In this document: positions 34,227 through 42,229 of the stretch, one piece after another
Position numbering within the stretch: the stretch's first letter is position 1
Layout: every line of letters begins with the position of its first letter
NCBI RefSeq assembly: GCF_024125445.1
Contig: NZ_JAMXWM010000004.1
Span: 185,105 to 249,104 of the forward strand
Length of the DNA stretch: 64,000 nucleotides
Origin: Sporolactobacillus shoreicorticis
Lineage (GTDB): Bacteria > Bacillota > Bacilli > Bacillales > Sporolactobacillaceae
Direction: 5' to 3'
Notes under the pieces: model-generated
Told to the model about the DNA's origin: nothing
Database searches by the model: none
Seen by the model: the letters and a program-made list of their open reading frames with translations, nothing else
Translations under genes and position numbers: made by a program

Positions 34227-35267
34227 ATGGCAAAATACAGTATTCATGCCGGACATAATGCATTTGTACCGGGCGCGCAGGGATATATTAAGGAGGAAGT
34301 GGTGGATCGTATGATTAAAGATGCCACCATTAAGTATTTACGAGCTGACGGCCAAACCGTTTATGACGACACGGATGACGTAGGCAAGACTCAAAATGAA
34401 AATTTGTCTGCGATTGTGCGAAACGTGAATGCCCATACCGACCTTACTTTGGCTGTTTCGATTCATTTGAATGCTGGAGGCGGAACCGGAATCGAAGTTT
34501 ATCAGTATGACAGCAAAACCGATGCGGTAGCCACACGCGTTTTGAATCATATTTGCGCGATAACCGGATTGAGAAGTCGCGGGATTAAGAAAAATACAAG
34601 CCTCTATGTTCTCAGAAATACCAAGCCGCAGGCAATTCTCGTGGAATGCGGGTTTGTGGATACAAAAACCGATGCGGAAATTGTTTCAGCGAAAACCGAT
34701 GTGATCGGAAAGGCGATTGCTGAAGGAATCCTTAATAAAACGATCATTGCAGAAAATGCGCCAAATCAATCAGCAAAATCTGCACCTGCGAAACAGGACG
34801 CAACATCGTCTAAGAAGAGCCCATTGTTACAAAATAAATCAACCGGTTCAGCGGTCAAAAAACTGCAACAGGATTTGATTAAAGCCGGTTATTCTATCGG
34901 CAAGGCAGGCGTCGATGGTATTTTCGGAACGGCCACGGAACGTGCGGTGCGCGCGTTGCAAAGTGATTATAAAATTGCGGTCGATGGTATTGTCGGGCCA
35001 GATACCCGGGCAGCATTAACCAAAGCCGTAACTCGGAAAGCGAAGTCGGCTGCATCATCGGGAACGGCGGTGGTTGCTTATCCCGGAGTGCTCCTTAGAC
35101 GAGGCAGTCAGGGGAAGGATGTGGAACGGGTTCAACGGGCGCTGTCACTAGCTGTGGACGGTATCTTTGGCCTGAAGACAGAGGAAGCTGTTAAGGCATA
35201 TCAAAAACGCCATGGACTGACAGTGGATGGAATCGTTGGTATGAAGACATGGAATACATTGTTTTAA
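34227..35267 (+). CDS. N-acetylmuramoyl-L-alanine amidase with two peptidoglycan-binding domains
   Basis: A 346-residue cell-wall hydrolase. Residues 1-170 form an Amidase_3-type zinc domain (SIHAGHNAF, a glutamate in IKEEVVDRM, VSIHLNAGGG, catalytic-type glutamate in ILVECGFVD). A linker rich in Ala, Lys and Ser precedes two PG_binding_1 repeats at about 205-270 and 283-345, each with the VDGIFG / AVKAYQ pattern. No signal peptide or membrane segment is present. In Bacillus such leaderless amidases act in mother-cell lysis (CwlC type) or come from prophages. No phage genes surround it, so a sporulation role is more likely. AAAAGGAG lies 11 bases before the ATG. Confidence 0.9.
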   Translation: MAKYSIHAGHNAFVPGAQGYIKEEVVDRMIKDATIKYLRADGQTVYDDTDDVGKTQNENLSAIVRNVNAHTDLTLAVSIHLNAGGGTGIEVYQYDSKTDAVATRVLNHICAITGLRSRGIKKNTSLYVLRNTKPQAILVECGFVDTKTDAEIVSAKTDVIGKAIAEGILNKTIIAENAPNQSAKSAPAKQDATSSKKSPLLQNKSTGSAVKKLQQDLIKAGYSIGKAGVDGIFGTATERAVRALQSDYKIAVDGIVGPDTRAALTKAVTRKAKSAASSGTAVVAYPGVLLRRGSQGKDVERVQRALSLAVDGIFGLKTEEAVKAYQKRHGLTVDGIVGMKTWNTLF

Positions 35268-35281
35268 TTGGGATGCGATTT

Positions 35282-35309
35282 AAAGGCATGCAAAATGCGT
35301 GCTTTTTTT
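35282..35309 (+). terminator. rho-independent terminator
   Basis: GGCATGC/GCGTGCT stem with an AAAAT loop followed by seven Ts, 15 bases after the amidase stop. Confidence 0.75.
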
Positions 35310-35395
35310 GTTGTCTCGGAATTAAAAAGCGGGTGAAGATTGTTCGTCCAATAATCTGCGGACATTGTGTCGTGATAAAACATCATTGCGAAATC

Positions 35396-35504
35396 AACGC
35401 ACGAACAGAGTGACAAGCTGATCCTACTCACAAAAACGGTGATTCAATGCATGAAAAGATAATCCTATGCACGAAAACGTGATGCCAGCGCACGAAATTT
35501 CAAC
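35396..35504. repeat. degenerate 20-21 bp tandem repeat
   Basis: At least four related units follow one another: ACTCACAAAAACGGTGATTC from 35426, ATGCATGAAAAGATAATCCT from 35447, ATGCACGAAAACGTGATGCC from 35467 and AGCGCACGAAATTTCAAC from 35487, with a looser, longer unit AACGCACGAACAGAGTG from 35396. The shared core is GCACGAAAA-G-TGAT. No coding potential. The rest of 35310-35778 holds no gene; a TTACAAT near 35723 may be a -10 element for the next gene. Confidence 0.5.
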
Positions 35505-35778
35505 TATGAAACGACTACGCTCATTGGCGAACGGATTTCCATAAAAATAAAACAGTGCTCTCGGTTTTTTTATGCACTTAAAGAACAGTTTTTCAGAGTA
35601 AAAGTGGGATAACGGCTCAATCTCGGTTACCGTGTACTATTTTCATGACGATATCAAATGATTGCGGCCTCTTTTCTGTAATTGTTCCGTCTATTGGACC
35701 ACATTCCTTTTTCAAGATGTTACAATCAATTACATGGTGAAGAATCAGTCAGGATTGTCTGATCGGGAGAGGTGAGCT

Positions 35779-36519
35779 ATGGAATACGGCATTAAATTTA
35801 TTTATGGATTTTTGTTGCCGCCCGGATTATTTGTGACACTGCTTGCCGTAGTCAGTTTTCTATTATTTCAAAAGAAGCGAAGAGCAGCTTATCTAACTGG
35901 CGGACTTATGCTTTTTATGTATTTTTCCTTTATTCCGTTAACCGGAATTCTGCTTGTGCACCCACTTGAAGAACGCTATCAGCCTCCCGCTGTTCCAAAA
36001 GGTGACGTGATTGCCATGCTTGGCGGCGGAGCGACGCTTGGCACCCCGGATATGAATGGAAACGGTCAGCTCTCCGGAAGCGCAGCGAATCGGCTGCTCA
36101 CTACATACAGATTGTACAGGCAAACGAGATTGCCGATTATTCTGTCAGGAGGGAAGGTTTATCCGGATAGTGGGGTTGAAGCAGAAATCGGGAAAAGACA
36201 GCTGATTGCGCTTGGTGTGCCGAGATCTGAAATTATTGTGGAAAAGAAAAGCATTACGACAAAAACGAATGCTAGAAATACGAAGCAATTGCTTGACCGT
36301 TTTCATTTTCACAGACCTATTCTCGTCACATCTGCTTTTCATATGCCGCGTGCAGTCCTGATTTTTAATAAGCAGGGCATGCATGTTACGGCTTATCCGA
36401 CTGATTACTTGGTAAGCAGGAAGGTTTTCCTGTATCCCGGGCAGTTTGTCCCCTCAAACGGCGGAACCGCATTCACCGCATTGAAAGAGTATGTCGGAAT
36501 ACTTGTTTCACTTTTTTGA
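35779..36519 (+). CDS. YdcF/ElyC-type DUF218 membrane protein
   Basis: A 246-residue protein with two N-terminal hydrophobic segments (about 8-27 and 35-58) and an extracytoplasmic or cytoplasmic DUF218 domain. The domain shows DVIAMLGGGATLG, LPIILSGGKVY, IGKRQLIALGVPRSEIIVEKKS with TKTNARNTKQLL, and LVTSAFHMPRAVLIFNKQGM. E. coli relatives include ElyC (envelope biogenesis) and YdcF. GAGAGGTG lies 4-5 bases before ATG 35779. It stands alone between two terminators. Confidence 0.85.
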   Translation: MEYGIKFIYGFLLPPGLFVTLLAVVSFLLFQKKRRAAYLTGGLMLFMYFSFIPLTGILLVHPLEERYQPPAVPKGDVIAMLGGGATLGTPDMNGNGQLSGSAANRLLTTYRLYRQTRLPIILSGGKVYPDSGVEAEIGKRQLIALGVPRSEIIVEKKSITTKTNARNTKQLLDRFHFHRPILVTSAFHMPRAVLIFNKQGMHVTAYPTDYLVSRKVFLYPGQFVPSNGGTAFTALKEYVGILVSLF

Positions 36520-36601
36520 CGACAAGCGGCAATTGCTGCTATGCGAATGAACGGTATAGGAAAATAATGCTAAATTAAGCAGTTCGTTAGATCGGTTGTG
36601 C

Positions 36602-36636
36602 AAAAAAGAGCGTCCACAGTCCGGACGCTCTTTTTC
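36602..36636. terminator. bidirectional terminator
   Basis: AAAAAAGAGCGTCC / CCGGACGCTCTTTTT hairpin with a short ACAGT loop. It separates the plus-strand DUF218 gene from the minus-strand yjcZ and ECF genes. Confidence 0.88.
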
Positions 36637-36713
36637 AGGAGGCTATGCATTTAACTAGAGACAGCGGCATCAATGGGTGCCGGATGGATGAGTTGCTTCA
36701 GAACTCAAACGGA

Positions 36714-36830
36714 TCAGTAACAGAATGCAGCACCAACGATAACTAACAAGATGAACAGTACAACGAGCAGAGCAAAGCCGTTGCCGATTCCGCCACTGTA
36801 GCTGGCACCGCCTTTATCTGGACAGCCCAT
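36714..36830 (-). CDS. YjcZ-family small sporulation-associated protein
   Basis: A 38-residue protein, too short for most gene finders: it begins MGCPDKGGASYSGGIGNGFA and ends in one hydrophobic helix with LLVVLFILLVIVGAAFCY. This matches the YjcZ family (glycine-rich N-terminus and LLVVLFILL-IVG helix), often present in spore-forming Bacillales and frequently in several copies. A GAGGGGGTG lies 5-8 bases before the ATG. It lies 105 bases downstream of ecfT on the same strand. Its presence supports a spore-forming host. Confidence 0.85.
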   Translation of the reverse strand: MGCPDKGGASYSGGIGNGFALLVVLFILLVIVGAAFCY

Positions 36831-36934
36831 GAAAACACCCCCTCATCAATCAGATACTGCATTATATGTATCCAGTTCCGATATTGGGAGGGCAAATATA
36901 CCGATTAACGTATTCAACGTCAATTCATGAATGA

Positions 36935-37747
36935 TTAGAAAAAAGTTGGAAAATACAAATTGAAAGCGATGGAGAGACCAAAAGCAACACAAAAAAAGAC
37001 GATTGCTTGGTAGTCTAATCGAGACAGCCTGAGCACATTCATTTTCGTTCGGCCGATTCCGCCTTGATAACAGCGGCATTCAATCGCGTTTGTCAACTCG
37101 AATGCACGTCTGAAGGCAGACATGAACAAAGGGAGGATGATCGGAAAATAGGCATGAACTTTTTTATATAGGTTTGCGCTGCTAAGATCAGCACCGCGTG
37201 CTTTTTGCGCGTCAATAATGCGATCAAGTTCTTCGGCGATCGTCGGCAAAAAACGGAGTGTGATCGATAGAGTCATTGAAAGTTCATTAACCGGGAAATG
37301 GAATCGTTTAAGTGGAGCGAGAAGCTGTTCAAGTCCCGCAGCAAGCTGATTTAGCGAAGTTGTGTATGTGATCAGCGAACATCCGGCAATGAGTGCGGTT
37401 AAACGAACGAACAATGTAAAACCGATAAATAGGCCTTGATCTGTAATCCGAATAAAGGAATAGTGGAATACAGGATTCCCTGAGACGTAGAAAATATTAA
37501 TTAACGCCGTGAAGATAATGACCGGAATCATTGGTCGAACGGCTCGAAATACTTTTTTCGCCGGTACATGGGAACAGGCGATCAGAACTCCGAGCAAGAC
37601 GATGAGAAAACATAGGCTTAGCGCACTTTTGGATACGAACACTTGAATAATAAAAACAAGGGTCAGGACAATTTTTGTCCGCGGATCAAGCCGATGCAAG
37701 AGCGATTGGCCCGGAAGAAATTGACCAACTGTAATATCACGCGTCAT
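36935..37747 (-). CDS. ecfT: ECF transporter transmembrane protein EcfT
   Basis: Scaffold subunit of 270 residues with about five to six membrane segments. The N-terminal GQFLPGQSLLHRLDPRTKIV and the two coupling-helix motifs AQKARGAD and AIECRCYQGG (the Ala-Arg-Gly type signatures) are visible. It couples the ATPases EcfA1/EcfA2 to exchangeable S components. Its ATG overlaps the stop of ecfA2 by four bases. Confidence 0.93.
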   Translation of the reverse strand: MTRDITVGQFLPGQSLLHRLDPRTKIVLTLVFIIQVFVSKSALSLCFLIVLLGVLIACSHVPAKKVFRAVRPMIPVIIFTALINIFYVSGNPVFHYSFIRITDQGLFIGFTLFVRLTALIAGCSLITYTTSLNQLAAGLEQLLAPLKRFHFPVNELSMTLSITLRFLPTIAEELDRIIDAQKARGADLSSANLYKKVHAYFPIILPLFMSAFRRAFELTNAIECRCYQGGIGRTKMNVLRLSRLDYQAIVFFCVAFGLSIAFNLYFPTFF

Positions 37748-38607
37748 TCATCATCTTTCCCTTCAAATAATCTTAAGAGCTCGTTTTCCGCTTGATCCAC
37801 TGTAACGGCAGAGGTGTCGACCGGATATCCCTTTTTTTTAAGGCCAAGCAGGGCTTTAGTGATTTGCGGAACATCAAGACCGAACTGATTGAGTATACCT
37901 GCATGGGCAAAAACAGAAGGAACGGATCCTTCAAGGACAATTCTTCCTTTATCAAGGACAAGCACTCGCTGCACATGCTCGGCAATTTCCTCCATACTAT
38001 GAGAAACCATGACGATCGCTGTGTTTGTTTTTCGCCGGTACTGTTCCAAATGATCAAACAGGTTGCGGCATCCCTCAGGATCCAGTCCGGCCGTTGGTTC
38101 GTCCAGTACCAGTATTGCCGGTCTCATCGCCATGACACCGGCAATAGCAACACGGCGCATCTCTCCGCCTGACAGGCGAAACGGGTTGCGATCCAGATAA
38201 GAATCATCAAGACCGACGAAGGACAAAGCTTCACGAACGCGCTGATTAATCGTTTCCTGATCAAGTCCCATATTTTTAGGCCCATAGGCAATATCGCGAG
38301 CGACCGTATCTGCAAAGATTTGTGTTTCCGGATATTGAAAGACAAGCCCGATCTGAAAACGAATCGAGCGAATTTGCTTAGGATGTTTCCAGATATCTTC
38401 GTTGTTTACAAGTACTTGTCCGGAATCAGGTCGGAGCAATCCGTTAAAGTGACGAATCAGTGTTGATTTTCCTGATCCGGTATGACCAATGATTCCGATG
38501 AACGCACCATGTTCAACGGATAAACAAATGTCTTGAAGTGCCTGTTTCTCAAAGGGTGTGCCGGTACCATAACGGAAGCTGATATCTCTGAGTTCAATGA
38601 TGGCCAT
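37744..38607 (-). CDS. ecfA2: ECF transporter ATPase EcfA2
   Basis: ATPase of 287 residues with Walker A GHTGSGKST, Q-loop GLVFQYPETQIF, signature RLSGGEMRRVAIAGVMAM, Walker B AILVLDEPTAGLD and VMVSHSMEE. The GEMRR form and the N-terminal IIELRDISFRYG are those of EcfA2. It overlaps the end of ecfA1 by 14 bases and the start of ecfT by four, a compact operon. Confidence 0.94.
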   Translation of the reverse strand: MAIIELRDISFRYGTGTPFEKQALQDICLSVEHGAFIGIIGHTGSGKSTLIRHFNGLLRPDSGQVLVNNEDIWKHPKQIRSIRFQIGLVFQYPETQIFADTVARDIAYGPKNMGLDQETINQRVREALSFVGLDDSYLDRNPFRLSGGEMRRVAIAGVMAMRPAILVLDEPTAGLDPEGCRNLFDHLEQYRRKTNTAIVMVSHSMEEIAEHVQRVLVLDKGRIVLEGSVPSVFAHAGILNQFGLDVPQITKALLGLKKKGYPVDTSAVTVDQAENELLRLFEGKDDE

Positions 38608-39454
38608 AACGTTCCTCCAAAGCAGCAGCCAAGGCCTCCACGCATTGGCCGACCTGAGTCATTCCGTTTGGAATACGAATGCCGCGCTGCTGCAGGCGAT
38701 GGGCTAATTCGGTAATTTGTGGGACATCCAGCTTTAGTTTCTTTAAGCGTTCAATTTGCTCAAAGGTGCGTTCCGGTGTATCATCGAATGCAATTCGTCC
38801 ATGATCCATCATAAGTACCCGTTTTGCCTGTGCAGCTTCCTCCATGTGATGCGTAATCAGCACGATCGTGATCCCGAATTCATGATTAAGCCGGCAAATT
38901 GTCTGCATGACATCAGTGCGACCCTTTGGATCCAGCATTGATGTTGGCTCATCAAGGACAATGCATTGCGGACGCATCGCGAGAATTCCAGCGATTGCCA
39001 CACGCTGTTTTTGTCCCCCTGATAATTTAAACGGCGTATGCCTTTTATAATCAAACATATCCACGGCTTCAAGTGCCCAGTCCACACGTTCACGAATTTC
39101 TGAAGGCGGCATGCCTAAATTTTCCGGTGCAAAGGCAACATCTTCTTCAACGATCGTTGAGATCAATTGATTGTCAGGATTCTGAAATACCATTCCGATC
39201 AGCTTTTTAATCTCAAATTGTTTTTTTTCGTCACCCGTATCCATGCCGTTTACCCGTACGGTGCCGTCTGAGGGCATCAGCAATGCGTTGAAATGCTTCG
39301 CGAGCGTTGATTTTCCGCATCCGTTTGATCCGAGAATAGCAATGAATTCACCGTTTTGAATTGTCAAATCAATCCCATTTAAGATCCATTCATTTTGCGA
39401 CTGGTGATGCAAATATTGAAAGTGGAGATTTTTCGTTTCAATCAGAGCGCTCAT
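38594..39454 (-). CDS. ecfA1: ECF transporter ATPase EcfA1
   Basis: ATPase of 286 residues with Walker A GSNGCGKST, Q-loop MVFQNPDNQLIS, signature KLSGGQKQRVAIAGILAM, Walker B CIVLDEPTSMLDPKGR and LITHHMEEA. It is the first gene of the ecfA1-ecfA2-ecfT unit, with AAGGAGAG about 4-5 bases before the ATG. In most Firmicutes this unit sits beside ribosomal protein genes; here it does not. Confidence 0.94.
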   Translation of the reverse strand: MSALIETKNLHFQYLHHQSQNEWILNGIDLTIQNGEFIAILGSNGCGKSTLAKHFNALLMPSDGTVRVNGMDTGDEKKQFEIKKLIGMVFQNPDNQLISTIVEEDVAFAPENLGMPPSEIRERVDWALEAVDMFDYKRHTPFKLSGGQKQRVAIAGILAMRPQCIVLDEPTSMLDPKGRTDVMQTICRLNHEFGITIVLITHHMEEAAQAKRVLMMDHGRIAFDDTPERTFEQIERLKKLKLDVPQITELAHRLQQRGIRIPNGMTQVGQCVEALAAALEERYGHH

Positions 39455-39499
39455 GTGAACTCTCCTTATCGTTAAGAATAATTACGGATATGAAAAAAT

Positions 39500-39533
39500 G
39501 AAAAAAGTTCGGACGAAATACCCGTCCGAACTT
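39500..39533 (-). terminator. rho-independent terminator
   Basis: AAGTTCGGACG / CGTCCGAACTT hairpin with a 7-base loop; on the minus strand it is followed by TTTTTT. It ends the S-component gene before ecfA1. Confidence 0.88.
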
Positions 39534-39550
39534 AATCATACACGGTTTAA

Positions 39551-40126
39551 TCAGACTTTGGAAATCCCTTTATTGGAATCGAAGACCGATAATCCCTTCT
39601 TTAATGGAAAATACAGCACGGAAACAATGATCACGGTTGAGACCGCATTTATCGCTGTTGCCGGCAGACTGGTAAACGCACCGACAACGGATGCGCCAAA
39701 CGCGCTGCCGCCAAGCAATAATACAATCAAGCCATGCAGAAACTCAAGTACGATTTTTGATGCACCTGCGATCAGAGCAAGAATGAAGATATTCAATGGT
39801 TTGTCAACATGTTTCAGCAGACGGAAGGCGAAGGTCACGATGCCTGCAACAAGGAATGCAAGGATGACGGTCACCGGTGCAGTCGACGCATAGCCGCTCA
39901 GCAGATCGAAAAGTCCAAGACCGATCGCGCCCGCCAGGCCTCCGCGGAATCCCCCAAGAAGCAGGACGGCGAGAACGAGCAGCGAATTGCCAAAATGAAT
40001 GAACGGTGCACCAACAGCTGCCGGAAGCGGGATTCTAAGAGCAGAGATACCAAGGTATGTCACTGCAGCAAAGAGTGCGACAAGTACAATGTCGCGCACA
40101 CCAAATGAATTTTTTGGATTGCTCAT
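39551..40126 (-). CDS. ECF transporter S component, substrate unknown
   Basis: Small membrane protein of 191 residues with about six hydrophobic segments. It begins RDIVLVALFAAVTYLGISAL and has the alanine-rich helix 1 that contacts EcfT, then LRIPLPAAVGAPFIHFGNSL and GGFRGGLAGAIGLGLFDLLS. These are typical of vitamin-binding S components of ECF importers. I cannot identify the vitamin, and the 110-base leader (40127-40240) shows no riboswitch I recognise. Although upstream of ecfA1 on the same strand, it has its own terminator and is probably a separate unit. Confidence 0.8.
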   Translation of the reverse strand: MSNPKNSFGVRDIVLVALFAAVTYLGISALRIPLPAAVGAPFIHFGNSLLVLAVLLLGGFRGGLAGAIGLGLFDLLSGYASTAPVTVILAFLVAGIVTFAFRLLKHVDKPLNIFILALIAGASKIVLEFLHGLIVLLLGGSAFGASVVGAFTSLPATAINAVSTVIIVSVLYFPLKKGLSVFDSNKGISKV

Positions 40127-40240
40127 TGTTTGATTCTCCTTTTAAATTAAATAAATGATTTTATTAAGTCCATAAACCCTACTTACCTGCAGGGGATTAA
40201 GGATGATTTTACTATTTGCCTTTTGAACTGTCAATAGAAT

Positions 40241-40753
40241 TCAGTGAACAGTTAACGTAGTTTTGGTCAGCCGATATGAATGGCCGAATTGCGTTTTCTT
40301 GCTTGCCGTGAAACCGCATTTTTGGAATGCGCGTCTCGATCCGATATTATCATCATAGATGTCTTCCACGTAGAGTTCTTTTATCCCATAATTCATGGCT
40401 CGTATCGTTAAGGCACGAATGACCTGGCTTCCGATTCCCTTACCGCGATACGCGGGATCGCCGATGACGATCGGCAGATCATGAGGACATAGTGTAACGT
40501 CCCCTATAGCATGGAACCATCCGTTATCCGCACATTCAATGTAGTACAATTCGCCATGCTGCTCAAGGTAATCATACATCCGTTTTAAACGCACAAGATC
40601 AAACGGTGCGGGGTTGTTCCGGCAGACAAGCCGCAATGTTTCTTCATTCTGATACCAAACTAAAGCTTGAGGGGCGACCCTATTGAATTTACGGAGACGG
40701 AGCGTACATGAAATATTCAGCAATTCCGGCTGTTTTGCATCAAACAGGTTCAT
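40241..40753 (-). CDS. GNAT-family N-acetyltransferase
   Basis: A 170-residue acetyltransferase. The acetyl-CoA binding motif A is clear as PIVIGDPAYRGKGIGSQVIRALTIRA (about 110-135), followed by motif B NIGSRRAFQKCGFTAS. Substrate unknown. It is monocistronic, divergent from the glutaredoxin-like gene, with GGAGG about 9 bases before the ATG at 40753. Confidence 0.85.
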   Translation of the reverse strand: MNLFDAKQPELLNISCTLRLRKFNRVAPQALVWYQNEETLRLVCRNNPAPFDLVRLKRMYDYLEQHGELYYIECADNGWFHAIGDVTLCPHDLPIVIGDPAYRGKGIGSQVIRALTIRAMNYGIKELYVEDIYDDNIGSRRAFQKCGFTASKKTQFGHSYRLTKTTLTVH

Positions 40754-40890
40754 TTATGCTTCCTCCATTTTAAGGTTTTGCTCCAAGTATATATCAGTTT
40801 TCCCACATGGAATCTGTTCAATGGTCGTGAAACAGGTTGCATGACAGAATCGCTGATCATTGGTTACAATAGAAGAAAGGAGTGAACATA

Positions 40891-41160
40891 ATGGCTGACA
40901 AAAAAGTATTGATGATAACAAAAACAGTATGTCCCTATTGTGATCGGGCGAAGATGGTGCTGAACCATGCGCTTGACGGGAAATATAATGATCAAATTGA
41001 AGTGTTTGTGCGTGAAGATGATGAAGAACGATTTGCGCAGCTGAAAGAAAAATATCAATTCATGACGGTTCCGACTTTTGTTGATCAGACAACAGGTAAA
41101 ACGCTGAGCGATTCCAGAGAAGAAACGATTACAGCTTTTATGAAAGAAGCAATCGGCTGA
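40891..41160 (+). CDS. glutaredoxin-like protein
   Basis: Thioredoxin-fold protein of 89 residues with redox motif CPYC (C14, C17) preceded by VLMITKTV and the cis-proline loop MTVPTFVDQ. The size fits glutaredoxin or NrdH-like proteins. ATG 40891 has AAAGGAG 8 bases upstream; a GTG at 40882 overlaps that site. A TACAAT at about 40865 may be its -10. It probably reduces protein disulfides in the cytoplasm; its reductant is unknown. Confidence 0.85.
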   Translation: MADKKVLMITKTVCPYCDRAKMVLNHALDGKYNDQIEVFVREDDEERFAQLKEKYQFMTVPTFVDQTTGKTLSDSREETITAFMKEAIG

Positions 41161-41174
41161 GTTTGCCCGCACAT

Positions 41175-41206
41175 GCCCGAGATTCCCGTCTCGGGCTCTT
41201 TTTTTG
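41175..41206 (+). terminator. rho-independent terminator
   Basis: GCCCGAGA / TCTCGGGC hairpin followed by eight Ts, 14 bases after the glutaredoxin-like gene. Confidence 0.88.
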
Positions 41207-41375
41207 TTAAGAGATTCTTAAAAGTCATTGTTTCGTATTGAGAGAATGAAAATTAGGGTTTTCTAATGATTGAAAATCAGGTACGATGAAGATTAGGTTA
41301 TTTAGGTTACAGCTTTTCCAACAGACATTTTGTATACTTGTTTGAAACAGGACAAATTGGCGAGGAGACGTATTG

Positions 41376-42035
41376 ATGAATTCTGTATCTTGGTTTATTG
41401 ATGTCTTTCTGCATATTGATCAATTTCTCACTCAAATTGTGAATCAATATGGCGCATGGACGTATGCGATTTTATTTATTGTGATCTTCATTGAAACGGG
41501 GCTGGTGATCTGTCCGTTTCTGCCTGGCGATTCGCTGCTGTTTGCTGCCGGTGCGATTGCCGCTCACAGTGGAACGGAACTCAATATTTGGCTGCTCGTG
41601 ATTTTAATAGCGATTGCCGCGGTGCTTGGCGATACCATTAATTATTGGGTCGGCCGTGAGATTGGACAATCATTGGAGAAGCATAATCGTTTTCACAAAT
41701 TGATTAATAAAGAAAAGATGGAGAAGGCGCAGCATTTTTTCAATAAATATGGCGGTTTTGCCGTATTTCTCGGTCGTTTTGCACCGTTCATCCGCACGTT
41801 TATTCCATTTATTGCAGGGGCAAGCCGGATGCATTACCCGTTCTTTATCTTCTACAATGTATTAGGCGGCGTCGTTTGGACACTGGCAGGACTGATGGCC
41901 GGCTTCTTTTTCGGACAGATACCCTTCATTAAGGATAATTTTTCGTTAATGATGCTATTGATCGTCTTTGTGTCGCTTCTGCCGATGCTGCTTGTCATGA
42001 TTAAAAATATGTTCAAAGGAAAACGTTTTGATTAA
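41376..42035 (+). CDS. DedA-family membrane protein
   Basis: Polytopic protein of 219 residues with the SNARE-associated/DedA core. It shows IETGLVICPFLPGDSLLFAAG in the first re-entrant region, GDTINYWVGREIG, and the conserved arginines in FLGRFAPFIRTFIPFIAGAS. DedA proteins act as lipid flippases (undecaprenyl phosphate or phosphatidylethanolamine) in several bacteria. ATG 41376 has GAGGAG 8 bases upstream; a TTG at 41373 is adjacent. Alone between terminators. Confidence 0.9.
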   Translation: MNSVSWFIDVFLHIDQFLTQIVNQYGAWTYAILFIVIFIETGLVICPFLPGDSLLFAAGAIAAHSGTELNIWLLVILIAIAAVLGDTINYWVGREIGQSLEKHNRFHKLINKEKMEKAQHFFNKYGGFAVFLGRFAPFIRTFIPFIAGASRMHYPFFIFYNVLGGVVWTLAGLMAGFFFGQIPFIKDNFSLMMLLIVFVSLLPMLLVMIKNMFKGKRFD

Positions 42036-42103
42036 TGCTTTGTGGGCATCCCGATCTTTATGATTTAACGCTCATTTGCTCGCACTTAATTTACATGGTT
42101 ACG

Positions 42104-42157
42104 ATAAAAAAACAGAGCGCCCCTGGCTTAAAAGACCCATCTTTTAAGCCAGGGGCG
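42104..42157 (-). terminator. strong terminator of the lar operon
   Basis: CGCCCCTGGCTTAAAAGA / TCTTTTAAGCCAGGGGCG, an 18-bp nearly perfect stem. On the minus strand it is followed by CTCTG and a run of seven Ts. It lies 73 bases after the nickel permease, the last gene of the lar group. Confidence 0.88.
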
Positions 42158-42229
42158 TAGTTCTTGTCAATGATCGAAGTACCAGATACACAAATTGTAT
42201 GAGCTGTAAGCAAAACAATTTGATCATGA

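Noticed and set aside
34227..35267. Prophage endolysin
   Set aside because: No holin, tail, integrase or other phage genes on either side.
35396..35504. CRISPR array
   Set aside because: Units are 20-21 bp, degenerate and contiguous with no unique spacers; no cas genes in the window.
39498..39893. Plus-strand open frame across the ECF S component
   Set aside because: It is antisense to a clearly recognisable membrane protein and begins in its terminator.
40127..40240. Vitamin riboswitch before the ECF S component
   Set aside because: The sequence does not match THI, RFN, preQ1, THF or cobalamin consensus elements that I can recall.
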